The notes under the pieces: model-generated | Database searches by the model: none | The model's input: only the letters and a program-made list of their open reading frames with translations | Told to the model about the DNA's origin: nothing | In this document: positions 18,184 through 26,358 of the stretch, one piece after another | Layout of the letters: every line of letters begins with the position of its first letter | Numbering within the stretch: position 1 is the first letter of the stretch | Made by a program: the position numbers and the translations under genes | NCBI RefSeq assembly: GCF_002120225.1 | Contig: NZ_LAPZ01000016.1 | Location: forward strand, 1 to 64,000 | Length of the DNA: 64,000 nucleotides | Direction: 5' to 3' | Source of the DNA: Tenacibaculum holothuriorum | GTDB lineage: Bacteria > Bacteroidota > Bacteroidia > Flavobacteriales > Flavobacteriaceae

Positions 18184-18750
18184 CTATATTTTATTGTACT
18201 GTAATTCAATATATTTTGTACAGTCATTTTTCATGTCTTCAAAACAATCCAAAAGGATTGCTGAACCTCCTTTATTGACTACTTCTTTAACTATTTTGTA
18301 GATTTTTTGAGCTCCTTGATAATCTTGCCCAGCTAAATCAAATATTATGTTTTTAGTTTTTGAAAGTGTTGTATATAGACTTAGGAGTCGTCTTGGGGTA
18401 CCTGGAAGTGTGTTTATTTTAGTCTTTTCGTTTATCCATTCGATTTCATAAATTTTTGAGGCATAAGGACTTTTTAAATTTGCTTTCTTTTTTAAATATT
18501 CACCTACAGTTATTGGGCGAAATATTTGTCTTAGTTTAGGTTCAATAAAATGTTCAACGAATGTCATTTTTTGATTTACAATGACATTCTTGTTTTTAAT
18601 ATTTCCTATGAAAATGTCTTTAAGATACATTTCCGTATCGTAGAAATGTTGCCCATTGAATAAATACAAAACAACTATTTCACCAATCTTCAACTCGAAA
18701 GGAGGTATATAAAAAGTGTCTGTTTTTATTCCTTTATTTTTAATTAGCAT
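18184..18750 (-). CDS. Degenerate ABC-transporter-ATPase-like protein (pseudo-NBD)
   Basis: A 188-residue stand-alone protein that follows the layout of an ABC nucleotide-binding domain but lacks its catalytic residues. FELKIGEIVVLY (18-29) aligns with the usual lead-in to Walker A, yet the P-loop reads FNGQHFYDT (31-39), with no GxxGxGKS/T. PITVGEYLKKKANL (79-92) resembles the region after the Q-loop. LPGTPRRLLSL (115-125) resembles the signature helix, and NIIFD (134-138) resembles Walker B but the next residue is Leu instead of Glu. The switch His is missing (AILLDCFED). The alignment is by eye. It is probably a real gene, but nucleotide hydrolysis is unlikely. No permease gene is adjacent. 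Confidence 0.7.
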   Translation of the reverse strand: MLIKNKGIKTDTFYIPPFELKIGEIVVLYLFNGQHFYDTEMYLKDIFIGNIKNKNVIVNQKMTFVEHFIEPKLRQIFRPITVGEYLKKKANLKSPYASKIYEIEWINEKTKINTLPGTPRRLLSLYTTLSKTKNIIFDLAGQDYQGAQKIYKIVKEVVNKGGSAILLDCFEDMKNDCTKYIELQYNKI

Positions 18751-18879
18751 TTTGTTTGTTCTAATTGAATATAATGGATTCTTGGCTGTGTATTGCTTTA
18801 ATGACTTATAGCGACCATAAACGAAGTTAATTTTTTAAACTAATAAAATCAAGAGGAAATAGAAGTATGTTTAAAGATA

Positions 18880-18905
18880 AAAACCGAGCTAAGTAGCTCG
18901 GTTTT
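18880..18905 (-). terminator. Terminator of the TonB-dependent receptor gene
   Basis: A 10-base stem (AAACCGAGCT with its complement, loop AAGT) with T runs on both strands lies 24 bases beyond the receptor stop. The remaining 18751-18879 sequence holds no gene I can support; it contains the start region of the pseudo-ABC gene. Confidence 0.8.
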
Positions 18906-18927
18906 AACATTGAATATTTTTATATTT

Positions 18928-21309
18928 TTAAAATTTCAAAGTAGCACCTACTAAGAAATTTCTTGTTGCTTGCGGATAATATCCTGCACCGTCTCCTGTT
19001 TTGGTACCAGTTACGTTTCCTGAATTATCTTTTATATCATAATCAAAAGTATAATAATAACCTCTATCTACATATTCTTTGTTAAAGATGTTATTTACCA
19101 AACCGGTTAAAACAATCGATTTAAATATTTTATTTGTCTTTATTTCATAAACAATATTAAAGTCGCTTGTAAAGAAATCTTCTAAAATATCATTCTTAGA
19201 TACGATACTATTTAAGTTACTCATATATTGTTTGCCTATATATTTATACAAAAGTGATAATTGTAAGTTTTCAATAGGAGTATATACAAATGCGTTTCCA
19301 AAAACAATATCAGGAGAGAATGTAATAGGAGTATTTCCTAAGTTTTGTAGTTTTCCGTCAATTTTAGCATAAAAATCTCTATTTCGGTTTTCGCTAAATG
19401 CTAAATTAGGTTTCATATGTAATGTTTCATCTAACTTAATATCAGCATCAATTTCAATACCTAATCGGTAACTACTACCACTCGTCGTTCTTAAAGGTTC
19501 TCCTGAAAGTTGGTCAATAGCACCCGATAATACTAACTGATTATCATAATCCATATAATAAACATTGGTGTTTAACTTTACTGTTTCATTAGCCATACGC
19601 CAACCTAATTCATAATCGTTTAGGCTTTCGTGTTGGGTAGTTCCTCCTTCGAAATCGTTTCTATTTGGTTCTCTATTGGCTTTTGCATAAGAAGCATATA
19701 AACTATGCTCATCATTTACCTTATAAGTTAATCCGACTTTTGGATTAAAGAAATTAAATTGAGTATCAACCGAAATAGGCTTTAATTTAGAGGTTTCTCC
19801 ATTAGTTTTATAAGAAACAAATCTACCTTGTAAGTCAACAAATGCTTTTAAGTTATCTGTAACAGAAAAAGTTGCTTTTGAAAACACACTTAAATCAGTT
19901 TTTTTAGATGTACTGTCATAATAATGATCTCTTATGTTTGTATTAGGAGCTAAATCGGTTCCCCAGATAACTTCTCCATAATGATCGTTGTCATAATGAC
20001 CATAAGAACCCCCAGTGATAATTTCAAAAGAATCGTTTTTATACGTTGCATTAGCGCTTCCGAAGTAAAAATGATTATCTAACCAACGACGCACAATTAC
20101 ATCACTTCCGTCTTCGATAAGACCTTTGTAATCAGCAGCATCTCTATTTTCTTTAAATTGCTCAAAATATCCTTTTCCTCTTGTGTAATTAAAAGCTACG
20201 TTGGTAGACCAATTACTGCTTAATTTTTCATTCCAATGGATTTGATAATGATCTTGCCAATAGTTGTCAGTTTCATTGTCGTAGCTTAACGGATTGTGTC
20301 TACGATCTTTTTCTAATTGATCTTTGTCGATACCATCCCAAGCTTGGTAGGTTCTTTCTTTTCCACCAAAAACAATAGCTTTAACTAACGTATTATTATC
20401 AGTATAACTACCTTGAAGGAAGAATGATTTTAAATCGGTAAAAGCTCTGTCTATATATCCATCTGAATAAATGTTAGATACTCTACCTGCTAATTCGAAA
20501 TGTTCGTTGATTTTACCCGTAGTAAACTTTACAGTATGTTTTCTTGTTCCGAAAGAACCAAATGAATTAGAAATTTCTCCTCCAGCTTCTTTAGCCACAG
20601 CATCGGTTAAAATGTTTAAACTTGCACCAAAAGCTCCAGATCCATTAGTAGAAGTACCCACACCACGTTGTAACTGCAAGCTTTGAGTTGATGAAGCTAA
20701 ATCGCCAATATTCACCCAAAATGTACCTTGACTTTCGGCGTCGTTATACGGAATTCCGTTAATAGTAATATTTACTCTTGAAGCGTCAGAACCGCGAACA
20801 CGTAAATAGGTGTAACCAATACCTGCACCAGCATCTGATGATGAAATTACATTAGGTAAATAATTCATTAAAACAGGAATATCTTGCCCTAAATTACGTT
20901 TCGCAATTTGTTTTTTTGTTAAATTAGAATGCGTTACAGGAGCATCAGCTTTTACACGTACTGCCGACACTAAAACTTCATCTAAAGTAGTATCAGATTC
21001 TAATTGAATGTTTAGAGATTTCTCTTGAGGAATATTAATTGTTTTTGTAACTGATTTATACCCTACATAAGATATTTCTACTTCGTGTTTCCCTTTCGGA
21101 AGTTTGACTTTAAAATTCCCTTCAAAGTCAGATGAAGTTCCTTTCCTTAATTGTTTAATAGCTATTGTAGCACCTACTAAGGGTTCTTGATTAGTATTGG
21201 TTACTTTACCAGAAATAATAAAGTTTTGAGCATTTGCAGTTAAGGTTGCAAATAATACCATTAAAAAAGCTACTATCTTCACTTTTTTAATAAAAGACAC
21301 AGGTCTCAT
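18928..21309 (-). CDS. TonB-dependent outer-membrane receptor, probably for thiamine
   Basis: A 793-residue receptor. After a signal peptide (ending TANAQ) comes a carboxypeptidase-regulatory-like beta-sandwich (ISGKVTNTNQEPLVGATI, about residues 30-115), then a plug domain (about 120-230, with LRVRGSDASRVNITINGIP), then a beta-barrel ending in F (FLVGATLKF). Such receptors import scarce nutrients using TonB energy. A TPP riboswitch lies upstream on the same strand, so the ligand is probably thiamine or a precursor; sequence alone cannot tell which. The neighbouring PnuC-family and kinase genes fit this. Confidence 0.9.
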   Translation of the reverse strand: MRPVSFIKKVKIVAFLMVLFATLTANAQNFIISGKVTNTNQEPLVGATIAIKQLRKGTSSDFEGNFKVKLPKGKHEVEISYVGYKSVTKTINIPQEKSLNIQLESDTTLDEVLVSAVRVKADAPVTHSNLTKKQIAKRNLGQDIPVLMNYLPNVISSSDAGAGIGYTYLRVRGSDASRVNITINGIPYNDAESQGTFWVNIGDLASSTQSLQLQRGVGTSTNGSGAFGASLNILTDAVAKEAGGEISNSFGSFGTRKHTVKFTTGKINEHFELAGRVSNIYSDGYIDRAFTDLKSFFLQGSYTDNNTLVKAIVFGGKERTYQAWDGIDKDQLEKDRRHNPLSYDNETDNYWQDHYQIHWNEKLSSNWSTNVAFNYTRGKGYFEQFKENRDAADYKGLIEDGSDVIVRRWLDNHFYFGSANATYKNDSFEIITGGSYGHYDNDHYGEVIWGTDLAPNTNIRDHYYDSTSKKTDLSVFSKATFSVTDNLKAFVDLQGRFVSYKTNGETSKLKPISVDTQFNFFNPKVGLTYKVNDEHSLYASYAKANREPNRNDFEGGTTQHESLNDYELGWRMANETVKLNTNVYYMDYDNQLVLSGAIDQLSGEPLRTTSGSSYRLGIEIDADIKLDETLHMKPNLAFSENRNRDFYAKIDGKLQNLGNTPITFSPDIVFGNAFVYTPIENLQLSLLYKYIGKQYMSNLNSIVSKNDILEDFFTSDFNIVYEIKTNKIFKSIVLTGLVNNIFNKEYVDRGYYYTFDYDIKDNSGNVTGTKTGDGAGYYPQATRNFLVGATLKF

Positions 21310-21377
21310 TTTTTATAAAATAAAATCGAATAAAAAGAGGTAATTATTCTATGTTTATGTTTTGAATAATTATAGTA

Positions 21378-21456
21378 TCATTACGAGGAGTTTACGACGA
21401 AGTAATCTCATCTATAAACAGATTGCCACAGTAATTCCTAAATTACTTCGTAATGA
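21378..21456. repeat. 79-bp palindromic interspersed-repeat-like element
   Basis: The ends are near-perfect inverted copies (TCATTACGA and TCGTAATGA), and inner segments (ACGACGAAGTAAT and AATTACTTCG) can also pair, so the element can fold into a long hairpin. From memory such sequences recur in genomes of marine Flavobacteriaceae, as a REP/MITE-like family. It lies between the TPP riboswitch and the receptor start. Only one copy is present in this window, so repetition cannot be shown here. Confidence 0.6.
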
Positions 21457-21464
21457 CCTTCATT

Positions 21465-21600
21465 TTCCCTTGGCAACATTATTTTCCCAGGTTCATTGGG
21501 TATGATCTCAGCCAAATTTAATTATGAGTTAAGAATGTTTAATTTTGAGTTACTGAAAACTGAGAATTAAAAACTGCTAACTCAAAAAAGGCACCCCTTT
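21465..21600 (-). promoter_or_regulatory. TPP (thiamine pyrophosphate) riboswitch
   Basis: On the minus strand the conserved TPP-riboswitch blocks occur in order: GGGGTGCC (21597-21590), GGCTGAGATCATACCC (CTGAGA at 21511-21506), TGAACCTG (21495-21488), and AATGTTGCCAAGGGAA ending near 21465. The optional P3 arm is large, about 75 bases of AT-rich sequence with TGAGTTA/TAACTCA arms. It controls the TonB receptor 156 bases downstream. The expression platform is not obvious, as a palindromic repeat fills most of that distance. Confidence 0.9.
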
Positions 21601-21612
21601 ATGAGAACGCCG

Positions 21613-21620
21613 CAAATTTA
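21613..21620 (-). promoter_or_regulatory. -7 promoter element before the TPP riboswitch
   Basis: The minus strand reads TAAATTTG, an exact TAnnTTTG match, ending 13 bases before the first conserved riboswitch block. Transcription would start just ahead of the aptamer. No -33 TTG was found. Confidence 0.5.
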
Positions 21621-21659
21621 TAACCTATTTTTAAAATGATCGATGAAAAAAGAAGAAAA

Positions 21660-22064
21660 CTAATCTAAACTTGGCTTTTTACGAAGTGATTTTTTAAAAC
21701 TGTGTAATTTTTTATTATCGATTCTTTTTTTGATGGAAGCTTTGGTAGGTTTTGTTGCTTTTCTAACCTTTGGTTTAGTAGTTCCTTTTTTAATGATTTC
21801 AAAAAAACGTTTGGTAACCAACTCTTTATTTCGATGTTGAGAACGACTTTCTTGACAGGTTAAAACTAACATTTGATTTTTGGTAAGTCTATTACCCAGT
21901 TTTTGTAATAATAAATTCTTTTCTGAAGTAGTTAACCCTTCTGAAGTTAGAATGTTAAATGATAATTCAACTTTTGAAGAAACTTTGTTTACATGTTGTC
22001 CACCAGCACCAGAACTTCTAATTGCCTTAAACTGTAATTCGTTGAATAGTGTTTTAAAATCCAC
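21660..22064 (-). CDS. arfB: Ribosome-rescue peptidyl-tRNA hydrolase ArfB
   Basis: A 134-residue class I release-factor-like protein lacking the codon-recognition domains. The catalytic GGQ (residues 21-23) lies in SSGAGGQHVNKVSSKVEL, and the C-terminus is a basic tail (KKRIDNKKLHSFKKSLRKK) of the type that enters the empty mRNA channel. ArfB releases peptides from stalled, non-stop ribosomes. The start is GTG, 2 bases after the kinase-like gene, so it is cotranscribed with the transporter genes although its role is unrelated to them. Confidence 0.92.
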   Translation of the reverse strand: MDFKTLFNELQFKAIRSSGAGGQHVNKVSSKVELSFNILTSEGLTTSEKNLLLQKLGNRLTKNQMLVLTCQESRSQHRNKELVTKRFFEIIKKGTTKPKVRKATKPTKASIKKRIDNKKLHSFKKSLRKKPSLD

Positions 22065-22066
22065 AA

Positions 22067-22720
22067 TTAGCTTGGTAGGTTAGTTATGTCGGTACTTTGA
22101 TGAAGAAAATGCATATCTAAATCTGTTAGAGTATCTGAAAAAGAATATAGGTTGTCTTTTTTAGAGAGCAATCCATCAATGACTGCTACGGCTTTTTTTA
22201 AACGAGTTTCTTTATCACCTTTTAATAAAACGTACGGACGCTTATATTTCATCAACGCATTTTCAAAAGCGTTGAACATTTCTAATCGTTGCTCGGGGCG
22301 ATCACGTAAATCGTCGGCTTCCCAAGGAGTGTCGATATAAGTTAGAAAATAAATGTCATATGAATTTTCTAAAGCGGCTTCGTCTAGTAATGGATCTACA
22401 AACCCACCATAATATTCTTCAGAATATACTTTAGTTTCTAGTAAATCGGTATCACAGATTAAAACCTTATCAGCTTTTTTAGCTAAATTATTTTCGAGTT
22501 GCATTTGTCCTTCAGCAATAGGAATTAAATCATCTTGCTCACAAGTTTTTCGTTCGTTATTCCATTTGTCTTGTAAATACTCACGTGCATATTCTGGTGC
22601 CCAAACTGTATTGTAATGACGCGCTAATTGACCAGATAAAGTAGTTTTTCCTGTACTTTCTGGTCCAAATAAAACAACTTTTACTAAGTTAATTGGTTGT
22701 TGTTTAAGCTTTTTTTCCAT
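22067..22720 (-). CDS. NadR-type nucleoside kinase-like ATPase
   Basis: A 217-residue P-loop protein resembling the C-terminal ribosylnicotinamide kinase domain of NadR. Walker A is GPESTGKT (19-26), followed by WAPEYAREYL, a hallmark of that family, and CDTDLLETKVYSEEYY. It lacks the adenylyltransferase domain. It begins 37 bases inside the end of the PnuC-family gene, so the two are translationally coupled. Such pairs trap an imported vitamin by phosphorylation. The substrate could be nicotinamide riboside or thiamine; the adjacent thiamine-binding protein and TPP-controlled receptor favour thiamine. Confidence 0.82.
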   Translation of the reverse strand: MEKKLKQQPINLVKVVLFGPESTGKTTLSGQLARHYNTVWAPEYAREYLQDKWNNERKTCEQDDLIPIAEGQMQLENNLAKKADKVLICDTDLLETKVYSEEYYGGFVDPLLDEAALENSYDIYFLTYIDTPWEADDLRDRPEQRLEMFNAFENALMKYKRPYVLLKGDKETRLKKAVAVIDGLLSKKDNLYSFSDTLTDLDMHFLHQSTDITNLPS

Positions 22721-23388
22721 TGATAAAACCCTTGAATTGCTAAGACTAAAAATACAAAATATTGAACTCCTGTAAAACCTAAACCTTTCACAAAATATAA
22801 CGGAATAGAAATTATATTACCAAAAATCCACAATAACCAATGTTCAATTTTTTTATTAGCCATCAACCACATTGCTGCAAAGAAAATTCCTGTAGTAAAT
22901 GTGTCTAAAAACGGAGTCGCTTTTCTGAATTTTTCTAAACTACCAGAAGTTAAATTATTGAAGGCATACGAAATGCTATCTGTAAGGTTAAGTGTATTTG
23001 GCATTACATTATATTTTCTATAAACGAAAACTACAAACGCAGCTGTGAATATAAAAATTCCGAAAGCTTTTAATTTATCTGTAGTAGAGCTCTTCGTGAT
23101 TTTTATGTGATCTTTCTGGTCGTCTAATTTACTCCACATGTACCAGCCATAAATACTCATTGCGGTATAGTAAATGTTTACTAACATATCGCCATATAGT
23201 ACAAATTTATAGCAGATGTATACATAGATTGCGGTACTAACAATTCCTGTTGGATATACAGCAATTTTCTCTTTTTTGGCATACCAAACACTTAAAATCC
23301 CGAATATAGCAGCAAAAGCTTCTAAAAGTATTTGAAACGTTGATGCGTCTTTATAAGGTGCTAGAAAGAAATCAAAAATTTGGCTCAT
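22684..23388 (-). CDS. PnuC/PnuT-family vitamin transporter
   Basis: A 234-residue integral membrane protein of the PnuC family with about seven hydrophobic segments. Recognisable parts include AAIFGILSVWYAKKEK, YPTGIVSTAIYVYICY and NIYYTAMSIYGWYMW. PnuC homologues facilitate diffusion of vitamin nucleosides (nicotinamide riboside, riboflavin, thiamine) that are then phosphorylated. It starts 17 bases inside the thiamine-binding-family gene and ends inside the kinase-like gene. I favour thiamine (PnuT) on context, with nicotinamide riboside as the alternative. Confidence 0.85.
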   Translation of the reverse strand: MSQIFDFFLAPYKDASTFQILLEAFAAIFGILSVWYAKKEKIAVYPTGIVSTAIYVYICYKFVLYGDMLVNIYYTAMSIYGWYMWSKLDDQKDHIKITKSSTTDKLKAFGIFIFTAAFVVFVYRKYNVMPNTLNLTDSISYAFNNLTSGSLEKFRKATPFLDTFTTGIFFAAMWLMANKKIEHWLLWIFGNIISIPLYFVKGLGFTGVQYFVFLVLAIQGFYQWKKSLNNNQLT

Positions 23389-23632
23389 AATCGCTACGGT
23401 CAGTTTTTACAATTTTCATTAATAAGATTCCGTTATCTATCAGTTCAAATGAGTTCTTTAATTCAATAGTAATGAGTTGCATTACTGTATCGTAATCACC
23501 ATATACTTGTGTGCTTAATGGATTTTCAAGAATGGTTAACCCGGAAGTTCTTAACTTTTTTATAAAATCGATAGTTGGTGCTTCAAATTCGTTTTGAAGT
23601 GGAGTTAATGTTAACTCAACAGATATTTTCAT
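23372..23632 (-). CDS. Thiamine-binding protein family (MTH1187/YkoF-like)
   Basis: An 86-residue cytoplasmic protein that looks like the small thiamine-binding / DUF77 family. MKISVELTLTPLQNEF, FIKKLRTSGLTILENPLSTQVYGDYDTVM and a terminal MKIVKTDRSD follow the ferredoxin-like fold of that family. Members of this family have been found to bind thiamine or related pyrimidines. It is the first gene of the PnuC-kinase-ArfB unit and overlaps pnuC by 17 bases. Its identity is recognised by pattern only. Confidence 0.75.
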   Translation of the reverse strand: MKISVELTLTPLQNEFEAPTIDFIKKLRTSGLTILENPLSTQVYGDYDTVMQLITIELKNSFELIDNGILLMKIVKTDRSDYEPNF

Positions 23633-23651
23633 TTTTTTCTTTTAAAAAAAG

Positions 23652-23659
23652 CAAATATA
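23652..23659 (-). promoter_or_regulatory. -7 promoter element of the thiamine-binding-protein operon
   Basis: The minus strand reads TATATTTG, an exact TAnnTTTG match, 19 bases before the start codon. No riboswitch is visible in this short gap, unlike the receptor gene. Confidence 0.5.
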
Positions 23660-23678
23660 GAAAGGTTTATAATTAAAA

Positions 23679-24254
23679 TTATGATATCCAAGCTGCTTCA
23701 ATTTTTTCAAATTCCCAGTTGTTATTTGATTTTTTGAATAATAAAACATATCCACCTCCACTTAAGTAGCTTGTTTTAGGATGTTTATTACTTACAATCC
23801 AAGTGTTGTTAATTTTAATTGTGGCTTTGTTTTCTTCAATTTTGATAAGCTTAAAAGACAGGTGTAGGAAATTTTCCCAAGTTTTATTGGCTATTTTTTG
23901 TAGTTCTTTTTGTGTTTTTAAACAAAAGGATACGTTATTAATACTGTTAGGGACTTCGTTTGGTTTTAAGTTTTTTGCATCTTTTTTCCAATCAGATATT
24001 GTTGGATAATGTTTTTTAGTATCATGATATTCACTTGCAACATAAATTCGATGTTTTTTCCATAGTAAGCGATAATCAGGAATGTCCTTTTGGGTAACAA
24101 CAGCTCTTTTTAAAGATTTATACACTAATTCTTTTAGGTCTGAATCAATTATAAATTCGTTAGAAGAACAATTAAAATGTTTGTCTTTGATGTATAGTGG
24201 TCTTGAGCAATTTATCAATAGCAATAAAATCAATAAAAAAGATGTCTTTTTCAT
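23679..24254 (-). CDS. Unrecognised lipoprotein
   Basis: A 191-residue protein with a lipoprotein signal (MKKTSFLLILLLLINC, Cys16). It has no domain I recognise. The C-terminal region reads like a small beta-rich NTF2- or lipocalin-like module (LIKIEENKATIKINNTWIV, GGYVLLFKKSNNNWEFEKI), but this is only an impression. It lies between the phosphopantetheinyl transferase gene (13 bases) and the thiamine-binding gene (46 bases), on the same strand. Confidence 0.75.
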   Translation of the reverse strand: MKKTSFLLILLLLINCSRPLYIKDKHFNCSSNEFIIDSDLKELVYKSLKRAVVTQKDIPDYRLLWKKHRIYVASEYHDTKKHYPTISDWKKDAKNLKPNEVPNSINNVSFCLKTQKELQKIANKTWENFLHLSFKLIKIEENKATIKINNTWIVSNKHPKTSYLSGGGYVLLFKKSNNNWEFEKIEAAWIS

Positions 24255-24267
24255 AGCTTAAAAATGT

Positions 24268-24894
24268 TTAACTCGCATATACACAAGTAAAACCTTCCGT
24301 TTCTAAAAAGTGAATATCATACTCTGAAGTTTGCCCTTCGTATAATATTTTACCAGTAGTTTTATTGGTTTCAAAAGAAAAGTCTTCAATATAAATATTC
24401 TCTAAGAACAATAGTTTTTTCTTTCCGTAGATTTTATATAAACTTTCTTTTGCTCCCCAAACAATAGTAAGCTTGCTAACTAGTGCGTCGTGATTTGCAA
24501 TCGATTTATATTCTTCAATAGGAGTAAATTTATGGGCAATTTTTACAATTTTATCACGCTGTTTTTCAATGTCAATTCCTACAGGTTTTTCAGGAGAAAT
24601 AATAATTCCAGAGAAAGTAAAGGAATGCGTTATCGAAATAAAATTACCATCTTTTAAGTGAGGTTTTCCAAATTCGTCATATACTAAGTCAGCATCAGTA
24701 TACCCAACTTCTTTTAATAAATGTCGTACACTTAAAAAGCCTCTTCGGTGCAAATCAGACTTCATGTTATTCAATCGATTAGCACTATTTTGGGTAAGCT
24801 CAATTTCCTCCGCAAGATCTTCAAAAGACTCTTCAATCTTCCAAATCAATACTTTAGAAGTATCATTTACCGTTAATGTTTTGTGAATAGGCAT
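24268..24894 (-). CDS. 4'-phosphopantetheinyl transferase (Sfp/AcpS superfamily)
   Basis: A 208-residue transferase that loads the phosphopantetheine arm of CoA onto acyl or peptidyl carrier proteins. The two family motifs are present: VGIDIEK (about residues 96-102) with Asp and Glu for Mg2+, and WGAKESLYKIYG (about 145-156). ISITHSF precedes the first motif as expected. The length fits the Sfp-like or Gsp type. No polyketide or peptide synthetase lies nearby, so the natural target is probably the fatty-acid carrier protein or an unlinked pathway. Confidence 0.9.
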   Translation of the reverse strand: MPIHKTLTVNDTSKVLIWKIEESFEDLAEEIELTQNSANRLNNMKSDLHRRGFLSVRHLLKEVGYTDADLVYDEFGKPHLKDGNFISITHSFTFSGIIISPEKPVGIDIEKQRDKIVKIAHKFTPIEEYKSIANHDALVSKLTIVWGAKESLYKIYGKKKLLFLENIYIEDFSFETNKTTGKILYEGQTSEYDIHFLETEGFTCVYAS

Positions 24895-24913
24895 ATTTTA
24901 GAAAGTTATTTCG

Positions 24914-24921
24914 TAATTTTG
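24914..24921 (+). promoter_or_regulatory. -7 promoter element of ahcY
   Basis: TAATTTTG matches TAnnTTTG and ends 36 bases before the ahcY start. No -33 TTG at the usual spacing. Confidence 0.5.
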
Positions 24922-24957
24922 CAACTCAAAAATTTAGATATATAAATATACAAAAAT

Positions 24958-26274
24958 ATGAGCACAAAAACCGCTACTTATGTTCCTTACAAAGTTAAAG
25001 ATATTTCTTTAGCTGATTGGGGAAGAAAAGAAATTGAATTAGCAGAGGCAGAAATGCCTGGATTAATGAGTTTACGTGAAGAGTATAAAGATGAGCAACC
25101 TTTAAAAGGAGCTAGAATTGCAGGATGTTTACACATGACGATTCAAACTGCGGTTTTAATTGAAACTTTACAAGCTTTAGGAGCTGAGGTTACTTGGAGT
25201 TCTTGTAATATTTTCTCTACTCAAGATCAAGCTGCTGCTGCAATTGCTGCTGCTGGTACTCCAGTATATGCTTGGAAAGGGATGAACGAAGAAGAGTTTG
25301 ATTGGTGTATCGAGCAAACTTTATTCTTTGGCGAAGATCGTAAGCCGTTAAACATGATTTTAGATGATGGTGGAGATTTAACAAACATGGTGTTAGATAA
25401 GTACCCAGAGTTAGCTGAAGGAATCAACGGGTTATCAGAAGAAACTACAACAGGAGTACACCGTTTATACGAAAGAGTAAAGAACGGAACATTACCAATG
25501 CCAGCAATTAACGTAAACGATTCTGTTACAAAATCGAAGTTTGATAACAAATACGGATGTAAAGAATCTGCAGTTGATGCTATTCGTCGTGCTACTGATG
25601 TAATGTTAGCAGGTAAGAGAGTTGTAGTTTGTGGATATGGAGATGTTGGTAAAGGTACAGCTGCTTCTTTCCGTGGAGCTGGTTCTATTGTTACTGTTAC
25701 TGAAATTGACCCAATTTGTGCGTTACAAGCTGCAATGGACGGTTTTGAAGTAAAGAAATTAGAAACGGTTGTTGGAAATGCTGATATCGTAATTACTACT
25801 ACAGGAAACAAAGACATCGTTCGTGGTGAGCACTTCGAAGCAATGAAAGATAAGACAATCGTTTGTAACATTGGTCACTTCGATAATGAAATCGATATGG
25901 CGTGGTTAAACGACAAGTATGGAAGTACGAAAGTAGAAATTAAGCCACAAGTTGATAAGTATAACTTAAACGGAACTGATATCATCGTATTAGCAGAAGG
26001 ACGTTTAGTAAACTTAGGATGTGCTACGGGGCACCCAAGTTTTGTAATGTCTAATTCATTTACAAATCAAACATTAGCACAGATTGAATTATGGAACAAT
26101 GCTGATGCGTATAAGAATGATGTGTATATGCTGCCAAAGCATTTAGATGAGAAAGTAGCAAAATTACACTTAGCTAAGATTGGTGTTGAGTTAACAGAAT
26201 TACGTCAAGATCAAGCTGAATATATTGGAGTAACTGTGGAAGGGCCTTATAAACCAGAACACTATAGATACTAG
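24958..26274 (+). CDS. ahcY: Adenosylhomocysteinase
   Basis: AhcY hydrolyses S-adenosylhomocysteine to adenosine and homocysteine, keeping methylation going. The 438-residue protein has the substrate site early on ([16 protein letters not shown]), the NAD-binding Rossmann motif GYGDVGKG (226-233) and the conserved C-terminal tail [11 protein letters not shown]. Codon choice and the strong promoter and terminator suggest high expression. It is monocistronic and convergent with ferritin. Confidence 0.98.
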   Translation: MSTKTATYVPYKVKDISLADWGRKEIELAEAEMPGLMSLREEYKDEQPLKGARIAGCLHMTIQTAVLIETLQALGAEVTWSSCNIFSTQDQAAAAIAAAGTPVYAWKGMNEEEFDWCIEQTLFFGEDRKPLNMILDDGGDLTNMVLDKYPELAEGINGLSEETTTGVHRLYERVKNGTLPMPAINVNDSVTKSKFDNKYGCKESAVDAIRRATDVMLAGKRVVVCGYGDVGKGTAASFRGAGSIVTVTEIDPICALQAAMDGFEVKKLETVVGNADIVITTTGNKDIVRGEHFEAMKDKTIVCNIGHFDNEIDMAWLNDKYGSTKVEIKPQVDKYNLNGTDIIVLAEGRLVNLGCATGHPSFVMSNSFTNQTLAQIELWNNADAYKNDVYMLPKHLDEKVAKLHLAKIGVELTELRQDQAEYIGVTVEGPYKPEHYRY

Positions 26275-26306
26275 TAAAAAGATTATTAGAATCAATATAT
26301 ATATAT

Positions 26307-26340
26307 AAAATCCCGCAACTTAGTTGCGGGATTTTTTGTT
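26307..26340 (+). terminator. Bidirectional terminator between ahcY and ferritin
   Basis: A stem of about 11 bases (ATCCCGCAACT with its complement) has an A run before it and a T run after it. It lies 33 bases after ahcY and 19 bases before the ferritin stop on the other strand. Confidence 0.9.
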
Positions 26341-26358
26341 AGTTTTTGTTTTAATATA

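Noticed and set aside
18751..18879. Gap between the pseudo-ABC gene and the receptor terminator, checked for RNA genes
   Set aside because: No clear hairpin, tRNA-like fold or ORF apart from the receptor terminator.
25227..25871. 214-codon open frame on the minus strand
   Set aside because: It lies wholly inside ahcY, is Ser/Thr/Pro-rich without a motif, and is a shadow of a highly expressed gene.
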